DNA of 64,000 bases from Pseudoalteromonas aurantia (GCF_005886875.1 NZ_PNBY01000019.1:1-64000); one strand, 5' to 3'. Shown: positions 24,480 to 34,488, counted from the first letter of the stretch. Program-made: numbers and translations. The notes: generated by a model not told the origin, from the sequence alone.

Positions 24480-27074
24480 ATGCAAGAAAAGCCACAAGCA
24501 AAATATCTGAGAGATTATCAACCTCCCTCACACCAGATCTCTCATTTGGATTTATCATTTGATTTAAAGCCAACAGCCACATCTGTTATCTCAAAGGCCC
24601 ATTATATTGCTCAAAGCGGTGAAACAGAGTTAAGCCTTAATGGCGTTGAACTAAAATTAGTAAAGTTATTGGTTAACGGCGTTGCGTATACTGATTTTGA
24701 ACAATCAGCCACGCTTTTAGTGCTAAAGGCGTTACCAAATGCGTTTGATTTAGAGATCCATACTGAGATTTCGCCAAGTACGAACACCTCGTTAGAGGGC
24801 TTATATCAGTCTGCTGGCGCATACTGTACGCAATGTGAAGCTGAAGGTTTTCGAAAGATAACGTATTTTTTAGATAGACCCGATGTATTAACGACGTACG
24901 ATGTCACCATTGTTGGGGATAAGTCAATTCCTTATTTATTATCTAACGGTAATAAAGTGAAGGAGGGAACGACTGAAGATGGCCGTCATTTTGCCAAGTG
25001 GCAAGATCCATTTAAAAAACCCAGTTATTTGTTTGCCTTGGTTGCAGGTGATTTTGATGTCTTAAAAGATGAGTTCATTACCTGTTCTGGTCGTTCAGTT
25101 GAACTGGCATTATTTGTTGATAAAGGCAATCTTAATAAAGCACTTCATGCTATGGAGTCGCTTAAACGCGCGATGGCATGGGACGAAAGTCGATTTGATC
25201 TCGAGTACGATTTAGATATTTATATGATCGTCGCGGTTGATTTTTTTAATATGGGTGCGATGGAAAATAAAGGGTTAAATGTCTTTAACAGTGCATGTGT
25301 ATTAGCGAATCAACAAACTGCAACAGATAGAGATTATCACACCATTGAGTCTATTGTAGGTCATGAGTATTTCCATAATTGGACTGGTAACCGGGTAACC
25401 TGTCGAGATTGGTTTCAATTATCGCTAAAGGAAGGTCTCACGGTATTCCGTGATCAAGAGTTTAGTAGTGATCTTGGCTCTAGGGGGCTAAACCGTATTG
25501 ATGCAGTGATGGCAATGAGAGCACATCAATTTGCAGAGGATGCAGGCCCAATGGCACATCCAATTAGGCCGCAAAAAGTAATAGAGATGAATAATTTCTA
25601 TACAGTGACTGTGTACAACAAAGGCGCTGAAGTCATTAGAATGATGCATAGTTTACTTGGTGAGCAGGGGTTTCAAAAAGGGATGAAACTATATTTTGAC
25701 AGGCATGATGGTCAGGCTGTGACATGTGATGATTTCGTCAGCGCAATGCAAGATGCAACTGGTGTTGAGTTATACCAGTTTAAATTATGGTATGAACAGA
25801 TTGGTACACCTACACTAAACGTGACAACGGATTATGATGATCACGCGAAAACATTCTCAGTCAATGTGAGTCAACACCATGCACAAAATGACTCTGTATC
25901 TGATCCGCTTCATATTCCGTTCGCAATTGAACTATTAGACGACGCTGGGGAGGTAATTCCACTCATTTTTGATGGCTGTGAAGTTGCTAAAACTTTAAGT
26001 CTAACGACTGATACGCATCAATTTGTATTTGAAAATGTTGAGTCAAAGCCGGTACCTGTTTTGTTAGAGGACTTCTCAGCCCCGTGTATTGTTAATTATG
26101 ATTATCATCTCGAACAGCTACTACATATTGTTAAATACGCAAGCAGCGACTATGCACGTTGGGAAGCAATGCAACAGGCTTTTTCGTTAGAAGTTCGCAC
26201 AGCTGTAGAGCAACTTAATATAGGTAATACATACAGCCTTCAGTCTACACTCATTAACACGCTTCAAGAGCTTCTGAACCAGCGCAAAGGTGATGTTGCT
26301 TTACTGGCTGAACTTTTGACTTTACCAAACTTTGATGCGTTAGCTGCCATGTTTGAAGTAGTTCCTGTCGATGCGCTTGTGACAGTTACTTATAATTTTA
26401 AACAAGATATTGCAAATCATTTAGTTGATGAGCTTAAAGTTGCATTCTGTGCATCTAAAGAACACGGGCAGTTATCACATGACGGTGTAGCTGCACGCGC
26501 GATGAAGAATATATGTTTATATTATCTCGCATTGGTCAGTGACACAGAAATACAGAACTGGATCTGTGCACAAAGTGACAGTGAGAACATGACATTGAAA
26601 TTAGGTGCACTTAAAGCTGGTACGTCAGCGCAGCTTGATTGTGCCAGTACACTAATGGATAAGTTTGATGCTGCATGGCGTCATGATCTGTTAGTAATGG
26701 ATAAGTGGTTCTCTTTACAGGCAATGGCTGATAACGATAATGCTATTGACACAATCTATAAACTTTATGAACACCCGTGCTTTGACAAATCAAACCCTAA
26801 TCGAGTTCGCGCTTTGATCGGTAGTTTTGCTCGAAATAATCCTGCTCAGTTTCACCGTGAAGATGGAGCTGGCTATCAACTACTAGGTGATTTATTAATC
26901 GAACTCAACGCCATAAACCCACAAAATGCGTCCCGAATGATTACACCATTTATGTCATGGCGTAAATTTGATAGCAGGCGTCAAGAAGCTATGAAGGTGC
27001 AATTACAGCGTTTGGCAGACTTACCGAATTTGAGCGACGATCTCTATGAAAAAGTGGAGAAAGCGCTGAGCTGA
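24480..27074 (+). CDS. pepN: Aminopeptidase N (M1 family)
   Basis: 864 residues from ATG 24480 (AAAGG 8 bases before; ATG 24474 is too close), close to the 870 of E. coli PepN. The exopeptidase motif GAMENKGLN and the zinc site HEYFHNWTGN with the downstream Glu in LKEGLTVFRDQ are intact. The C-terminal helical domain is full length. It removes N-terminal residues from peptides in the cytoplasm during protein turnover. DUF2835 follows 3 bases after the stop, so both are likely one transcript. Confidence 0.97.
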   Translation: MQEKPQAKYLRDYQPPSHQISHLDLSFDLKPTATSVISKAHYIAQSGETELSLNGVELKLVKLLVNGVAYTDFEQSATLLVLKALPNAFDLEIHTEISPSTNTSLEGLYQSAGAYCTQCEAEGFRKITYFLDRPDVLTTYDVTIVGDKSIPYLLSNGNKVKEGTTEDGRHFAKWQDPFKKPSYLFALVAGDFDVLKDEFITCSGRSVELALFVDKGNLNKALHAMESLKRAMAWDESRFDLEYDLDIYMIVAVDFFNMGAMENKGLNVFNSACVLANQQTATDRDYHTIESIVGHEYFHNWTGNRVTCRDWFQLSLKEGLTVFRDQEFSSDLGSRGLNRIDAVMAMRAHQFAEDAGPMAHPIRPQKVIEMNNFYTVTVYNKGAEVIRMMHSLLGEQGFQKGMKLYFDRHDGQAVTCDDFVSAMQDATGVELYQFKLWYEQIGTPTLNVTTDYDDHAKTFSVNVSQHHAQNDSVSDPLHIPFAIELLDDAGEVIPLIFDGCEVAKTLSLTTDTHQFVFENVESKPVPVLLEDFSAPCIVNYDYHLEQLLHIVKYASSDYARWEAMQQAFSLEVRTAVEQLNIGNTYSLQSTLINTLQELLNQRKGDVALLAELLTLPNFDALAAMFEVVPVDALVTVTYNFKQDIANHLVDELKVAFCASKEHGQLSHDGVAARAMKNICLYYLALVSDTEIQNWICAQSDSENMTLKLGALKAGTSAQLDCASTLMDKFDAAWRHDLLVMDKWFSLQAMADNDNAIDTIYKLYEHPCFDKSNPNRVRALIGSFARNNPAQFHREDGAGYQLLGDLLIELNAINPQNASRMITPFMSWRKFDSRRQEAMKVQLQRLADLPNLSDDLYEKVEKALS

Positions 27075-27077
27075 GTT

Positions 27078-27299
27078 ATGCAAGAGTACTTTTTTAGCAT
27101 GTATTTAGACTATGAACAGTGCTTGGATTTTTATAATGGCAGCATTAAATTTGTTCAGGTAGTAGAAGACGGCGGAAAGCGAATTCGCTTTCCGGTTATC
27201 CATGTAAGAAAATTTGTATCGTCGATAGGGATCCGTGGACGCTTTCGGCTCTGTTTAGATGAACAAAGTGCATTCATTTCGCTTGAAAAAATAGCTTAG
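27078..27299 (+). CDS. DUF2835 family small protein
   Basis: 73 residues. The sequence opens with YYF-like aromatic text (QEYFFSMYLDYEQCLDFYNG) and has RIRFPVIHVRKFVSSIGIRG, the core of DUF2835 proteins, which are found after pepN in many Alteromonadales and Pseudomonadales. Cytoplasmic, no catalytic motif, function unknown. Position 3 bases after pepN suggests co-translation. Confidence 0.8.
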   Translation: MQEYFFSMYLDYEQCLDFYNGSIKFVQVVEDGGKRIRFPVIHVRKFVSSIGIRGRFRLCLDEQSAFISLEKIA

Positions 27300-27345
27300 T
27301 GATGACGTTTTCTTATGACTAATATTGTATTTTTGTTAAATGAGT

Positions 27346-27375
27346 TTGTTATAAACTTAAATTACGTGTTATAAA
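27346..27375 (+). promoter_or_regulatory. Predicted promoter of the DUF1302 operon
   Basis: -35 TTGTTA (27346-27351) and -10 TATAAA (27370-27375), 18 bases apart; shifting by one gives TTATAA at 17. The palindrome at 27381-27398 covers the expected start point, an arrangement suited to repression. Confidence 0.45.
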
Positions 27376-27377
27376 TT

Positions 27378-27398
27378 ATCTGGTAGGACGTCTTACCA
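27378..27398. promoter_or_regulatory. FadR-like palindromic operator
   Basis: ATCTGGTAGGACGTCTTACCA. The inner 18 bases TGGTAGGACGTCTTACCA are palindromic except for one pair. The left 12 bases agree at 11 places with the FadR site of E. coli fadBA as I remember it (ATCTGGTACGAC). FadR is common in gammaproteobacteria and releases DNA on binding acyl-CoA. A TetR-type regulator is an alternative. Confidence 0.4.
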
Positions 27399-27537
27399 TG
27401 AGTAATATAGAGCCTAAAACGTTAAAAAAGCACCGATTGAACGCGTTCTATTTGTAATTTGATCCAATCGCTTCTATCGTTACGACAACAAAAAACAATA
27501 ACTTGATTATAAAAACCCGCTTTAAGGGGGAGAAATA

Positions 27538-29655
27538 ATGATAAAAAGATCGCTCTTTGTTAAAAACAAAATAATGCTCGGTCTTAGTGCTGCGGCGTTA
27601 ACGCTAGGCAGCTCACCTTTGCTCGCTGCAAATTTTGAGGTTGGTGACTTTGAGATTACTTTCGACTCAACTTTTTCATACGGCCAAAGTATCCGTGTTG
27701 AGGATCGAGACTTCCAGTATATTGGTAAAAGTAATCATCCAAGGTTTGACTGGGACGGTTACAATGCATTGACAGGGAATACTGTTTATTCATCTGCCGA
27801 GGTATGGGCAAATTCAGGTGCCTATTCAAACAATGGTGATGCGGGGAACTTGAACTTCGATTCAGGCGATACCTTTTCGCAGTTGATAAAAGGGACCCAT
27901 GACTTTGGTATTACCAAAGATAATTACGGTTTCTTTTCTCGTTTTATGTACTTTTACGATTTTGCAATGGAAGATGGTGATTTCGCATATCGTAATCCGG
28001 TGTCAGGCGGGAAAGTTGATCCATGCGCGGATGACAATACCAAAAAGCAAGTGTGTTCTGACATTCGTTTGTTAGATGCATTTGTGTGGGCTGACTTTGA
28101 TCTTAACGGTGGTAATAATCCACTATCGGTTAGATTAGGGCAACAAGTAGTGAATTGGGGTGAAAGTACTCTGATTTCTCATGGTATAAATGTTAATCCT
28201 GTTGATATTGACCGTCTAAAGGCGCCTGGTTCAGAAGTTAAAGAGGCGCTTATCCCTGTCGGTATGCTTTGGGCTTCGTTAGGGATAACTGAAAATATAA
28301 CCTTAGAAGGCTTTTATCAGTACCAGTGGCATGAGACACGCTTACCGGCTTCTGGTAGCTATTTCTCTACCAATGACTTCGCTTCTGAAAATGGTTATAG
28401 CCAGAATATACAATTAGGCTTCACTTCAAACCCTGATATTGATTTAATGCACTTAAGTGATTCATTAAATAATTTACAGGCTAACTGGTTAGGAGCACTT
28501 GCTGCGCAAGGTTTAGATACGTCAGACCCTAGTGTATTAAACAGCGCGTCAGCGCAGTCTTTACTGGGTAATATGTACTTGCAATATCCTACAAAAGTTG
28601 CGTTAAAAGGCAAAGGGGATGCAGGGAAAGTAGAACCCAAAGACTCTGGTCAGTATGGTCTACGTTTAGGCATTTACTCCCCTGAACTAAATGACACTGA
28701 ATTTGCACTTTATTACATTAACTACCACAGTCGCCGTCCATTGATATCAGGTAAAGCATCTGATTTTACAAACGCTGCAATTGGCGCTGATCTGCAATAT
28801 ATTTCGCAAAATACCATTACAGAAGACAACATTACCAATCTAAAAGCGTTTACTCAGGGTCAGATTGCGTACCCTGAAGATATTAAGCTTTACGGTCTTA
28901 GTTTTAATACTGCAATTGGAGAAACAGCATTTGCTGGCGAGTTTACTTATCGCCAAGATGAGCCTCTTCAAATAGATGACGTAGAGTTATTGTATGCTGG
29001 TATGGTAGAGCAGTTAGCTTATGCTGGGCGCCGTGACGACTTTGCGGGTTTTTCTCAGCTCAGCCAAGGCGATGCGGTGAGTTATGTGAATCCAGGTGAA
29101 ATTGCTCAGGGTTATGTCTTGAAAGATACAATGCAACTTCAGTTTACAGCAACCCATTTATTTGGCCCAACTCTGGGGGCGGACAGCTGGGCAGTTATTG
29201 GTGAAGTCGGTGGTGTGACAATTAAAGATATGCCGAGTTACGATGAATTGCGTTTGAATGTAGCGGGTACAGGCAGAAGTGGCACGATTGAAGGTTTAAC
29301 AGGGCGCAGCTATGATCTTATTCATCAAGCGGTGTCTAATGGTCCAGAAGTAAACCCTTTCCCGTCAGCTTCAGCATGGGGCTACCGCCTGATAGCAAAG
29401 GGCGATTACAACAATTTATTTGCAGGGGTTAACTTCTCTCCAAGAATTGTTTTCTCGCATGATGTAAATGGTATTACTCCTGATCCAATGTTTTTGTTTG
29501 TAGAAGATCGTAAGTCACTGGGTGTGACTATGAACTTCAACTATCAAAATGCATGGTCATTCGATTTTGGTTACAACACGTTCTGGGGTGGTGGCGCAAC
29601 CAACACATTTGCAGACCGTGATTTTGTATCTTTCAATATTAAGTATTCAATTTAA
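27538..29655 (+). CDS. DUF1302 family outer-membrane beta-barrel protein
   Basis: 705 residues, strong SD (AAGGGGGAG). Signal peptide ends at LLAA (residue 31). The DUF1302 start is clear (NFEVGDFEITFDSTFSYGQS), with alternating hydrophobic/polar strands and aromatic residues throughout, RLGQQVVNWGESTLISHGIN in the middle and a final strand ending FNIKYSI, the terminal-aromatic style of an outer-membrane barrel. The family is tied by neighbourhood to DUF1329 proteins and MMPL pumps and is thought to handle lipophilic compounds, but no substrate is established. First gene of a four-gene run. Confidence 0.88.
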   Translation: MIKRSLFVKNKIMLGLSAAALTLGSSPLLAANFEVGDFEITFDSTFSYGQSIRVEDRDFQYIGKSNHPRFDWDGYNALTGNTVYSSAEVWANSGAYSNNGDAGNLNFDSGDTFSQLIKGTHDFGITKDNYGFFSRFMYFYDFAMEDGDFAYRNPVSGGKVDPCADDNTKKQVCSDIRLLDAFVWADFDLNGGNNPLSVRLGQQVVNWGESTLISHGINVNPVDIDRLKAPGSEVKEALIPVGMLWASLGITENITLEGFYQYQWHETRLPASGSYFSTNDFASENGYSQNIQLGFTSNPDIDLMHLSDSLNNLQANWLGALAAQGLDTSDPSVLNSASAQSLLGNMYLQYPTKVALKGKGDAGKVEPKDSGQYGLRLGIYSPELNDTEFALYYINYHSRRPLISGKASDFTNAAIGADLQYISQNTITEDNITNLKAFTQGQIAYPEDIKLYGLSFNTAIGETAFAGEFTYRQDEPLQIDDVELLYAGMVEQLAYAGRRDDFAGFSQLSQGDAVSYVNPGEIAQGYVLKDTMQLQFTATHLFGPTLGADSWAVIGEVGGVTIKDMPSYDELRLNVAGTGRSGTIEGLTGRSYDLIHQAVSNGPEVNPFPSASAWGYRLIAKGDYNNLFAGVNFSPRIVFSHDVNGITPDPMFLFVEDRKSLGVTMNFNYQNAWSFDFGYNTFWGGGATNTFADRDFVSFNIKYSI

Positions 29656-29666
29656 GGGCTTTCAGT

Positions 29667-31034
29667 ATGTTTAGAAAACCTACATTTATCGCCGCTACAA
29701 TAATAGCAATGCTTTCAGCACCAAGTGCGATGGCAAAAATGTCGGCAGAAGAAGTAGCACGTTTAGGCACAGATCTGACACCAATTGGTGCGCAAAAAGC
29801 AGGGAATGCTGATGGCTCTATCCCAGCTTGGTCTGGTGGGATAACGACACCCCCAGCGAACTATAAGCCAGGAATGCATCATCCTGATCCGTTTGCAGAT
29901 GACAAAGTTTTATTTACGATTGATAAGTCAAATTTAGATAAGTACAAGTCATCACTGAGCCCGGGTCAGGTTTCGCTTTTCGAGACTTACCCTGACACGT
30001 TTAAAATGAATGTGTATGAAACACGTCGAACGGCTGCTTATCCGCAATTTGTTTATGACGCAACTAAAAAGTATGCATCTACCGCTGAGCTGATTGAAGG
30101 TGGTAACGGTATTAAAAATACTGCTATTGGGATCCCGTTTCCGGTGCCAAAAAATGGACTTGAAGCAATCTGGAATCACTTATTAAGATATCGTGGCTTG
30201 TCTATCGCACGTTTTGGTGGGCAGGCGATGCCAACAGAGTCTGGTTCTTATAACGTTATTGGATTTGATGAAAAGTTATTGGTTAAATACTCTGATCCAA
30301 GCGCAACACCAGGTGAGCTTAGAGAATCTAATGTATTATTTAAGTTCAAGCAAAAAGTAACACAACCGGCTAGATTGGCAGGCACGGCTTTACTTGTACA
30401 TGAAACGATGGACCAAATTTTGACACCACGTCAAGCTTGGACCTATAACACAGGCCAGCGTCGAGTTCGCCGCGCGCCAAACGTTGCTTATGATGCACCA
30501 GGAACAGCATCAGATAGCCTACGCACGACTGATGATTTTGATATGTTTAATGGTTCCCCAAACCGTTATAATTGGACATTGAAAGGTAAGCAAGAACTGT
30601 ACATTCCATATAATAGTTATAAGTTGCATAGTGATAAGCTAAAGTATGAAAACATTCTTATGGCCGGTCATGTTAATCCTGAACACGTACGTTATGAAAA
30701 GCACCGTGTATGGGTGGTTGAAGCCGACTTAAAAGATGGGACGCGTCATATTTATAAAAAGCGAGTCTTCTACATCGATGAGGACAGCTGGCAAATTCAT
30801 GTTGCTGATCTTTATGACAACCGAGATCAAATGTACCGAGTTGCTATGGCACATGGTTTAAACTACTACGACGTACCTACACATTGGAGCACATTAGATG
30901 TGTATCATGATCTTAATTCTCGTCGTTACCTAGCAATAGGGCTAGATAATGAAGAGAAAATGTATGACTTCAGCAAGTCGTTCCAAGATAATGAGTTTAC
31001 ACAAAGCGCATTACGTCGCGAAGGTAAGCGTTAA
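29667..31034 (+). CDS. DUF1329 family periplasmic protein (LolA/LolB-like fold family)
   Basis: 455 residues with a signal peptide ending at SAMA (residue 23). Family text: LTPIGAQKAGNADGSIPAWSGG near the N-terminus, RRVRRAPNVAYDAPG (middle), VWVVEADLKDGTRHIYKKR and IDEDSWQIHVADLYDNR. DUF1329 is structurally related to the outer-membrane lipoprotein-sorting LolA/LolB fold, so it may bind a lipid or hydrophobic cargo in the periplasm. It is 11 bases after the DUF1302 gene; in this family pair one almost never occurs without the other. Confidence 0.88.
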   Translation: MFRKPTFIAATIIAMLSAPSAMAKMSAEEVARLGTDLTPIGAQKAGNADGSIPAWSGGITTPPANYKPGMHHPDPFADDKVLFTIDKSNLDKYKSSLSPGQVSLFETYPDTFKMNVYETRRTAAYPQFVYDATKKYASTAELIEGGNGIKNTAIGIPFPVPKNGLEAIWNHLLRYRGLSIARFGGQAMPTESGSYNVIGFDEKLLVKYSDPSATPGELRESNVLFKFKQKVTQPARLAGTALLVHETMDQILTPRQAWTYNTGQRRVRRAPNVAYDAPGTASDSLRTTDDFDMFNGSPNRYNWTLKGKQELYIPYNSYKLHSDKLKYENILMAGHVNPEHVRYEKHRVWVVEADLKDGTRHIYKKRVFYIDEDSWQIHVADLYDNRDQMYRVAMAHGLNYYDVPTHWSTLDVYHDLNSRRYLAIGLDNEEKMYDFSKSFQDNEFTQSALRREGKR

Positions 31035-31053
31035 TATAGCGTTACTTCCATTT

Positions 31054-31079
31054 TGCCAATAGCCATTGGGCTATTGGCA
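31054..31079 (+). terminator. Hairpin inside the DUF1302 operon, partial terminator
   Basis: TGCCAATAGCC-ATTG-GGCTATTGGCA: a perfect 11-bp stem 20 bases after the DUF1329 stop, followed by TTTC only. It may attenuate or stabilise the upstream mRNA so that the barrel and periplasmic proteins are made in excess over the pump. Confidence 0.5.
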
Positions 31080-31131
31080 TTTCATATCTAGGCGAACTCT
31101 CGCCGTTCATATAGCATTTTGAGTAGTCAGC

Positions 31132-32127
31132 ATGATTAAAAAAACCATTGCTAGTATATTTATGCTGTTTGTAATTTCTGCAAATAGTTATGCCGTGCCA
31201 CAGGCCGCACTTCAAGTACAATCTCCTGATAAAACCTTATTTACTGATATTACATACAATGGGTCTAGTTTAATTGCTGTAGGCAAACATGGCGCGATTG
31301 TAACAAGTTCGGACGGTAAAGCATGGCAGCAATCAAGTGTGCCAGTGCAAGTATTGTTGACGGCAGTTACCTCATTAAGTGCAAAATTGTCGTGGGCATG
31401 TGGCCATGATGGCACTATTTTATTTAGTGACAATGACGGACGAAACTGGGAAGTTCAACAGTACGATCCTGATTTGGGTAAGCCGTGCTTAGACATCGAA
31501 TTTAAAGACGCAAAGAATGGCTTTGCCATTGGTGCATATGGCATGTTTTATAGCACACATGATGGTGGTAAAACCTGGCAAAAAAAGTTTATTAATGAAT
31601 TTTTACACCCAGATGACAAAAAATATTTGACGCAATTAAAAGAAGAAGATATTGCCGCTTACGAAGAAGAAACCCAGTTTATCCTGCCACATTTTAATCG
31701 ACTCTTACTGTTAGAAGGCAAGCAGGTTTTAGTTGGTGAAATGGGGCTTGTTGCGTTCAGCGAGGATAATGGTAAATCATGGCAGAGGCTAGAGAAGTTT
31801 TACCCAGGGTCATTTTTTACGGTTGCTCAGCATGCAGGTGACCAGCTTATTGTTGCAGGATTAAGAGGGAACGCCTTTGTAGCTGATATTGATACGCTCG
31901 ATTTCCAATCATTAAAGATTGACACAACAGCGACGATTAATTCTATTGTGCATGTAGGAAAAAATGCTTACTTGTTAGCCAATAGTGGTTTTATTTTCAA
32001 ATATGGTACTCAAGTAACGCAATCGCAACTTGAGAGTAGCTACTCTGTAATGGCTGCGGTAAAGCTTAATGATAAGTTATTCATGGCAACAGAGAAAGGA
32101 TTAGTAGCTTGGGAGGTAGGGCAGTAA
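31132..32127 (+). CDS. YCF48/BNR-repeat exported propeller protein
   Basis: 331 residues with a signal peptide ending at SYA (residue 21). Repeats of the YCF48/BNR kind are visible: TSSDGKAWQQSS, FSDNDGRNWEVQ, YSTHDGGKTWQKK and FSEDNGKSWQRL, the Asp-box pattern SxDxGxxW of a seven-bladed propeller. In cyanobacteria YCF48 helps photosystem II assembly; in proteobacteria the homologues sit in front of RND/MMPL pumps and probably act as periplasmic assembly or accessory parts. The stop overlaps the pump ATG (TAATG). Confidence 0.85.
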   Translation: MIKKTIASIFMLFVISANSYAVPQAALQVQSPDKTLFTDITYNGSSLIAVGKHGAIVTSSDGKAWQQSSVPVQVLLTAVTSLSAKLSWACGHDGTILFSDNDGRNWEVQQYDPDLGKPCLDIEFKDAKNGFAIGAYGMFYSTHDGGKTWQKKFINEFLHPDDKKYLTQLKEEDIAAYEEETQFILPHFNRLLLLEGKQVLVGEMGLVAFSEDNGKSWQRLEKFYPGSFFTVAQHAGDQLIVAGLRGNAFVADIDTLDFQSLKIDTTATINSIVHVGKNAYLLANSGFIFKYGTQVTQSQLESSYSVMAAVKLNDKLFMATEKGLVAWEVGQ

Positions 32128-34457
32128 TGCAAGCTATATTAAACAAACTTGAATATATGGTCTTTCGACATAGATTAGTAGTGGTTGTATTGTTTAGCTT
32201 ACTTACGGCTGCGCTTGGCTACAAAGCAACTCAAATTCAACTTGATGCTTCATTTAACAAAAATATTCCACTACAGCATGAATATATGCAGCTGTATTTA
32301 AAACATGAAAAACAGTTTGGTGGTGCTAATAGTATTTTACTTTCTGTCTGTGATAAAAGTGGCGATATTTTTAATGCTGATTTTTTCGCCCAGCTTAAAG
32401 CGGTGCATGATCAGCTTTATTTTATCTCAGGTGTTAATCGACCACTAGTGAATTCTATATTTTCACCAAGTGCACGCTTTGTCGAGGTTGTAGAAGATGG
32501 CTTTGCGGGGGGGCCTATAATTCCTGCCAATTTCTCGCCAACAGAGCAGGGTTTAGCGACCGTAAAGCAAAATATTGAAAAAGCGAATGTCGTGGGCAGA
32601 ATGATTGCCAGTGATTATAGCTGCGCAATGGTGTCGGCTCAATTAATGGAAATTGATCCGCAAACGCAACAAAAGTTAGATACATTGGCGTTTGCCGAAA
32701 AGCTAGAAGCTGAGATCAGAAAGCCACTGAGCACTGAGTCTGTATCTATACATATCATTGGCTTTGCAAAAATGGCAGGTGATATTGCTGATGGCGCAAA
32801 AGGGGTGGTGTTATTTTTTGCATTAGCCATCGCTTTTACTTTCATCATGGTTTGGTTGTTCTGTAAGAGCTTTAATTTAACCCTGTTACCAATAGCCTGC
32901 TCATTTATTGCTGTTGTGTGGCAGCTAGGGTTGCTGTCTGCATTGGGGTTTGGCCTTGACCCTATGTCTATTCTTGTGCCATTTCTGGTGTTCGCAATTG
33001 GCGTGAGTCATGGTGTACAGATGATAAATGCAATTGGTAAAAAGGTTGCTGAGGGCGTTTCAAGTAAGGTAGCTGCTCAAGCAAGTTTTAAGGCTTTGTT
33101 GATCCCTGGAGGGATCGCATTGCTTTCGGATACAGTCGGTTTTTTGACTTTGTTAGCCATTGATATAGGTATTATTCGCGAATTAGCTATTACCGCGAGC
33201 TTAGGTGTTGCGGTTATTATATTTACTAATTTGGTGTTACTCCCCATTTTGGCTTCGTACTTCGATTCAAGCAAAATAAAGCGGGTAGATGATGATAGTA
33301 GTCTGTCTAATAACGCATTTACCCTAGTGCGAGAATGTTTAGTAAAGGCGACAGATAAAAAGTGGGCACGAGTTATATTGTTTGTGTCAGCTATTTTATT
33401 TGCGTTTGGCTATTGGCAATCTCAGAGTATGCGTATTGGAGATTTACATGCTGGTGCACCTGCGCTTCATCAAGACGCACAATATAACCAAGATACATTT
33501 TTAATTTCTGATCGGTATGCCATTTCGTCAGATATTTTAAAGGTTATAGTAGAGGCTTATCCTGCAGCGTGTACTGAATATGACACCATGGAGCGTATTA
33601 GTCGTTTTCAGTGGCGGGTAGAGAACTTAGCTGGCGTTCAATCAGCGGTATCACTGTCTTCTGTGGCACAAGCAGTGAATACAGGTTACAACGAAGGTAA
33701 TTTAAAGTGGCAGACACTGCCTAGAAATAGCGCGTCTTTGGTGCAAGCTACATCTCGCGTTGAGACCAGCACCGGTTTATTAAACGGTGACTGCTCTGTG
33801 ATGCCAGTGATCATCTTCATGCAAGACCATAGAGCAGAGACAATTGATCATGTAATCTCAAACATAAAGTTGTTTGCTCAGGAAGAGGGCACAGATAAGG
33901 TTGCTTTTAAGCTGGCATCAGGGCCAATCGGTGTCATGGCTGCGACCAATGAGTCGGTTTCTGCGGCTCAGTTACCTATGATGATTTATGTTTATGGTGC
34001 GGTCATTATTTTATGTTTGGTCAGTTTTAGAAGCGTTAAAGCCACTATTGCTGTGGTATTACCACTTTATATCGTGTCGACATTAGCACAGGCACTGATG
34101 GTTAAACTGGAGATTGGACTGACTGTGTCTACACTTCCGGTTATTGCTCTGGGGGTGGGTATCGGCGTTGATTATGGTATTTATATATTGTCGTCGATGA
34201 TGGGTCAATTAAAGCAAGGTGTGCCATTAACGGCAGCGTATCGAAACGCATTAGCTGAGCGAGGCAGTGCAGTTTTATTCACAGGAATTACACTAGCAAT
34301 TGGTGTGAGTACCTGGATATTCTCCGCGCTGAAGTTTCAAGTTGATATGGGCATATTATTAACCTTTATGTTTTTAGTTAATATGCTGGGTGCAGTACTG
34401 TTATTACCGGCTATTGGGACACTATTGTGGACCGACCAGAAAAAAAACTGTGAATAA
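32127..34457 (+). CDS. RND/MMPL family transporter
   Basis: 776 residues from ATG 32127 (GGGAGGTAGGG upstream); the frame open from 32109 is the YCF48 tail region. Two-fold repeat: a first membrane helix at about 17-35, a periplasmic loop to about 230, then five helices, and again helix 440, loop, five helices to the end. GIGVDYGIYILSSMM in the second half and FAIGVSHGVQMINAIG in the first carry the proton-relay/SSD type residues. No MFP or TolC-like partner lies nearby, so like MmpL/HpnN proteins it probably moves lipids or hydrophobic molecules to the periplasm or outer membrane using proton force. Confidence 0.9.
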   Translation: MQAILNKLEYMVFRHRLVVVVLFSLLTAALGYKATQIQLDASFNKNIPLQHEYMQLYLKHEKQFGGANSILLSVCDKSGDIFNADFFAQLKAVHDQLYFISGVNRPLVNSIFSPSARFVEVVEDGFAGGPIIPANFSPTEQGLATVKQNIEKANVVGRMIASDYSCAMVSAQLMEIDPQTQQKLDTLAFAEKLEAEIRKPLSTESVSIHIIGFAKMAGDIADGAKGVVLFFALAIAFTFIMVWLFCKSFNLTLLPIACSFIAVVWQLGLLSALGFGLDPMSILVPFLVFAIGVSHGVQMINAIGKKVAEGVSSKVAAQASFKALLIPGGIALLSDTVGFLTLLAIDIGIIRELAITASLGVAVIIFTNLVLLPILASYFDSSKIKRVDDDSSLSNNAFTLVRECLVKATDKKWARVILFVSAILFAFGYWQSQSMRIGDLHAGAPALHQDAQYNQDTFLISDRYAISSDILKVIVEAYPAACTEYDTMERISRFQWRVENLAGVQSAVSLSSVAQAVNTGYNEGNLKWQTLPRNSASLVQATSRVETSTGLLNGDCSVMPVIIFMQDHRAETIDHVISNIKLFAQEEGTDKVAFKLASGPIGVMAATNESVSAAQLPMMIYVYGAVIILCLVSFRSVKATIAVVLPLYIVSTLAQALMVKLEIGLTVSTLPVIALGVGIGVDYGIYILSSMMGQLKQGVPLTAAYRNALAERGSAVLFTGITLAIGVSTWIFSALKFQVDMGILLTFMFLVNMLGAVLLLPAIGTLLWTDQKKNCE

Positions 34458-34466
34458 TTGTGCTTC

Positions 34467-34488
34467 AAAATGGCCATGATTGGCCATT
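34467..34488 (+). terminator. Hairpin after RND gene, possible terminator
   Basis: AAATGGCCA-TGAT-TGGCCATTT: a perfect 9-bp stem 10 bases after the pump stop, without a proper T-run. Confidence 0.4.
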
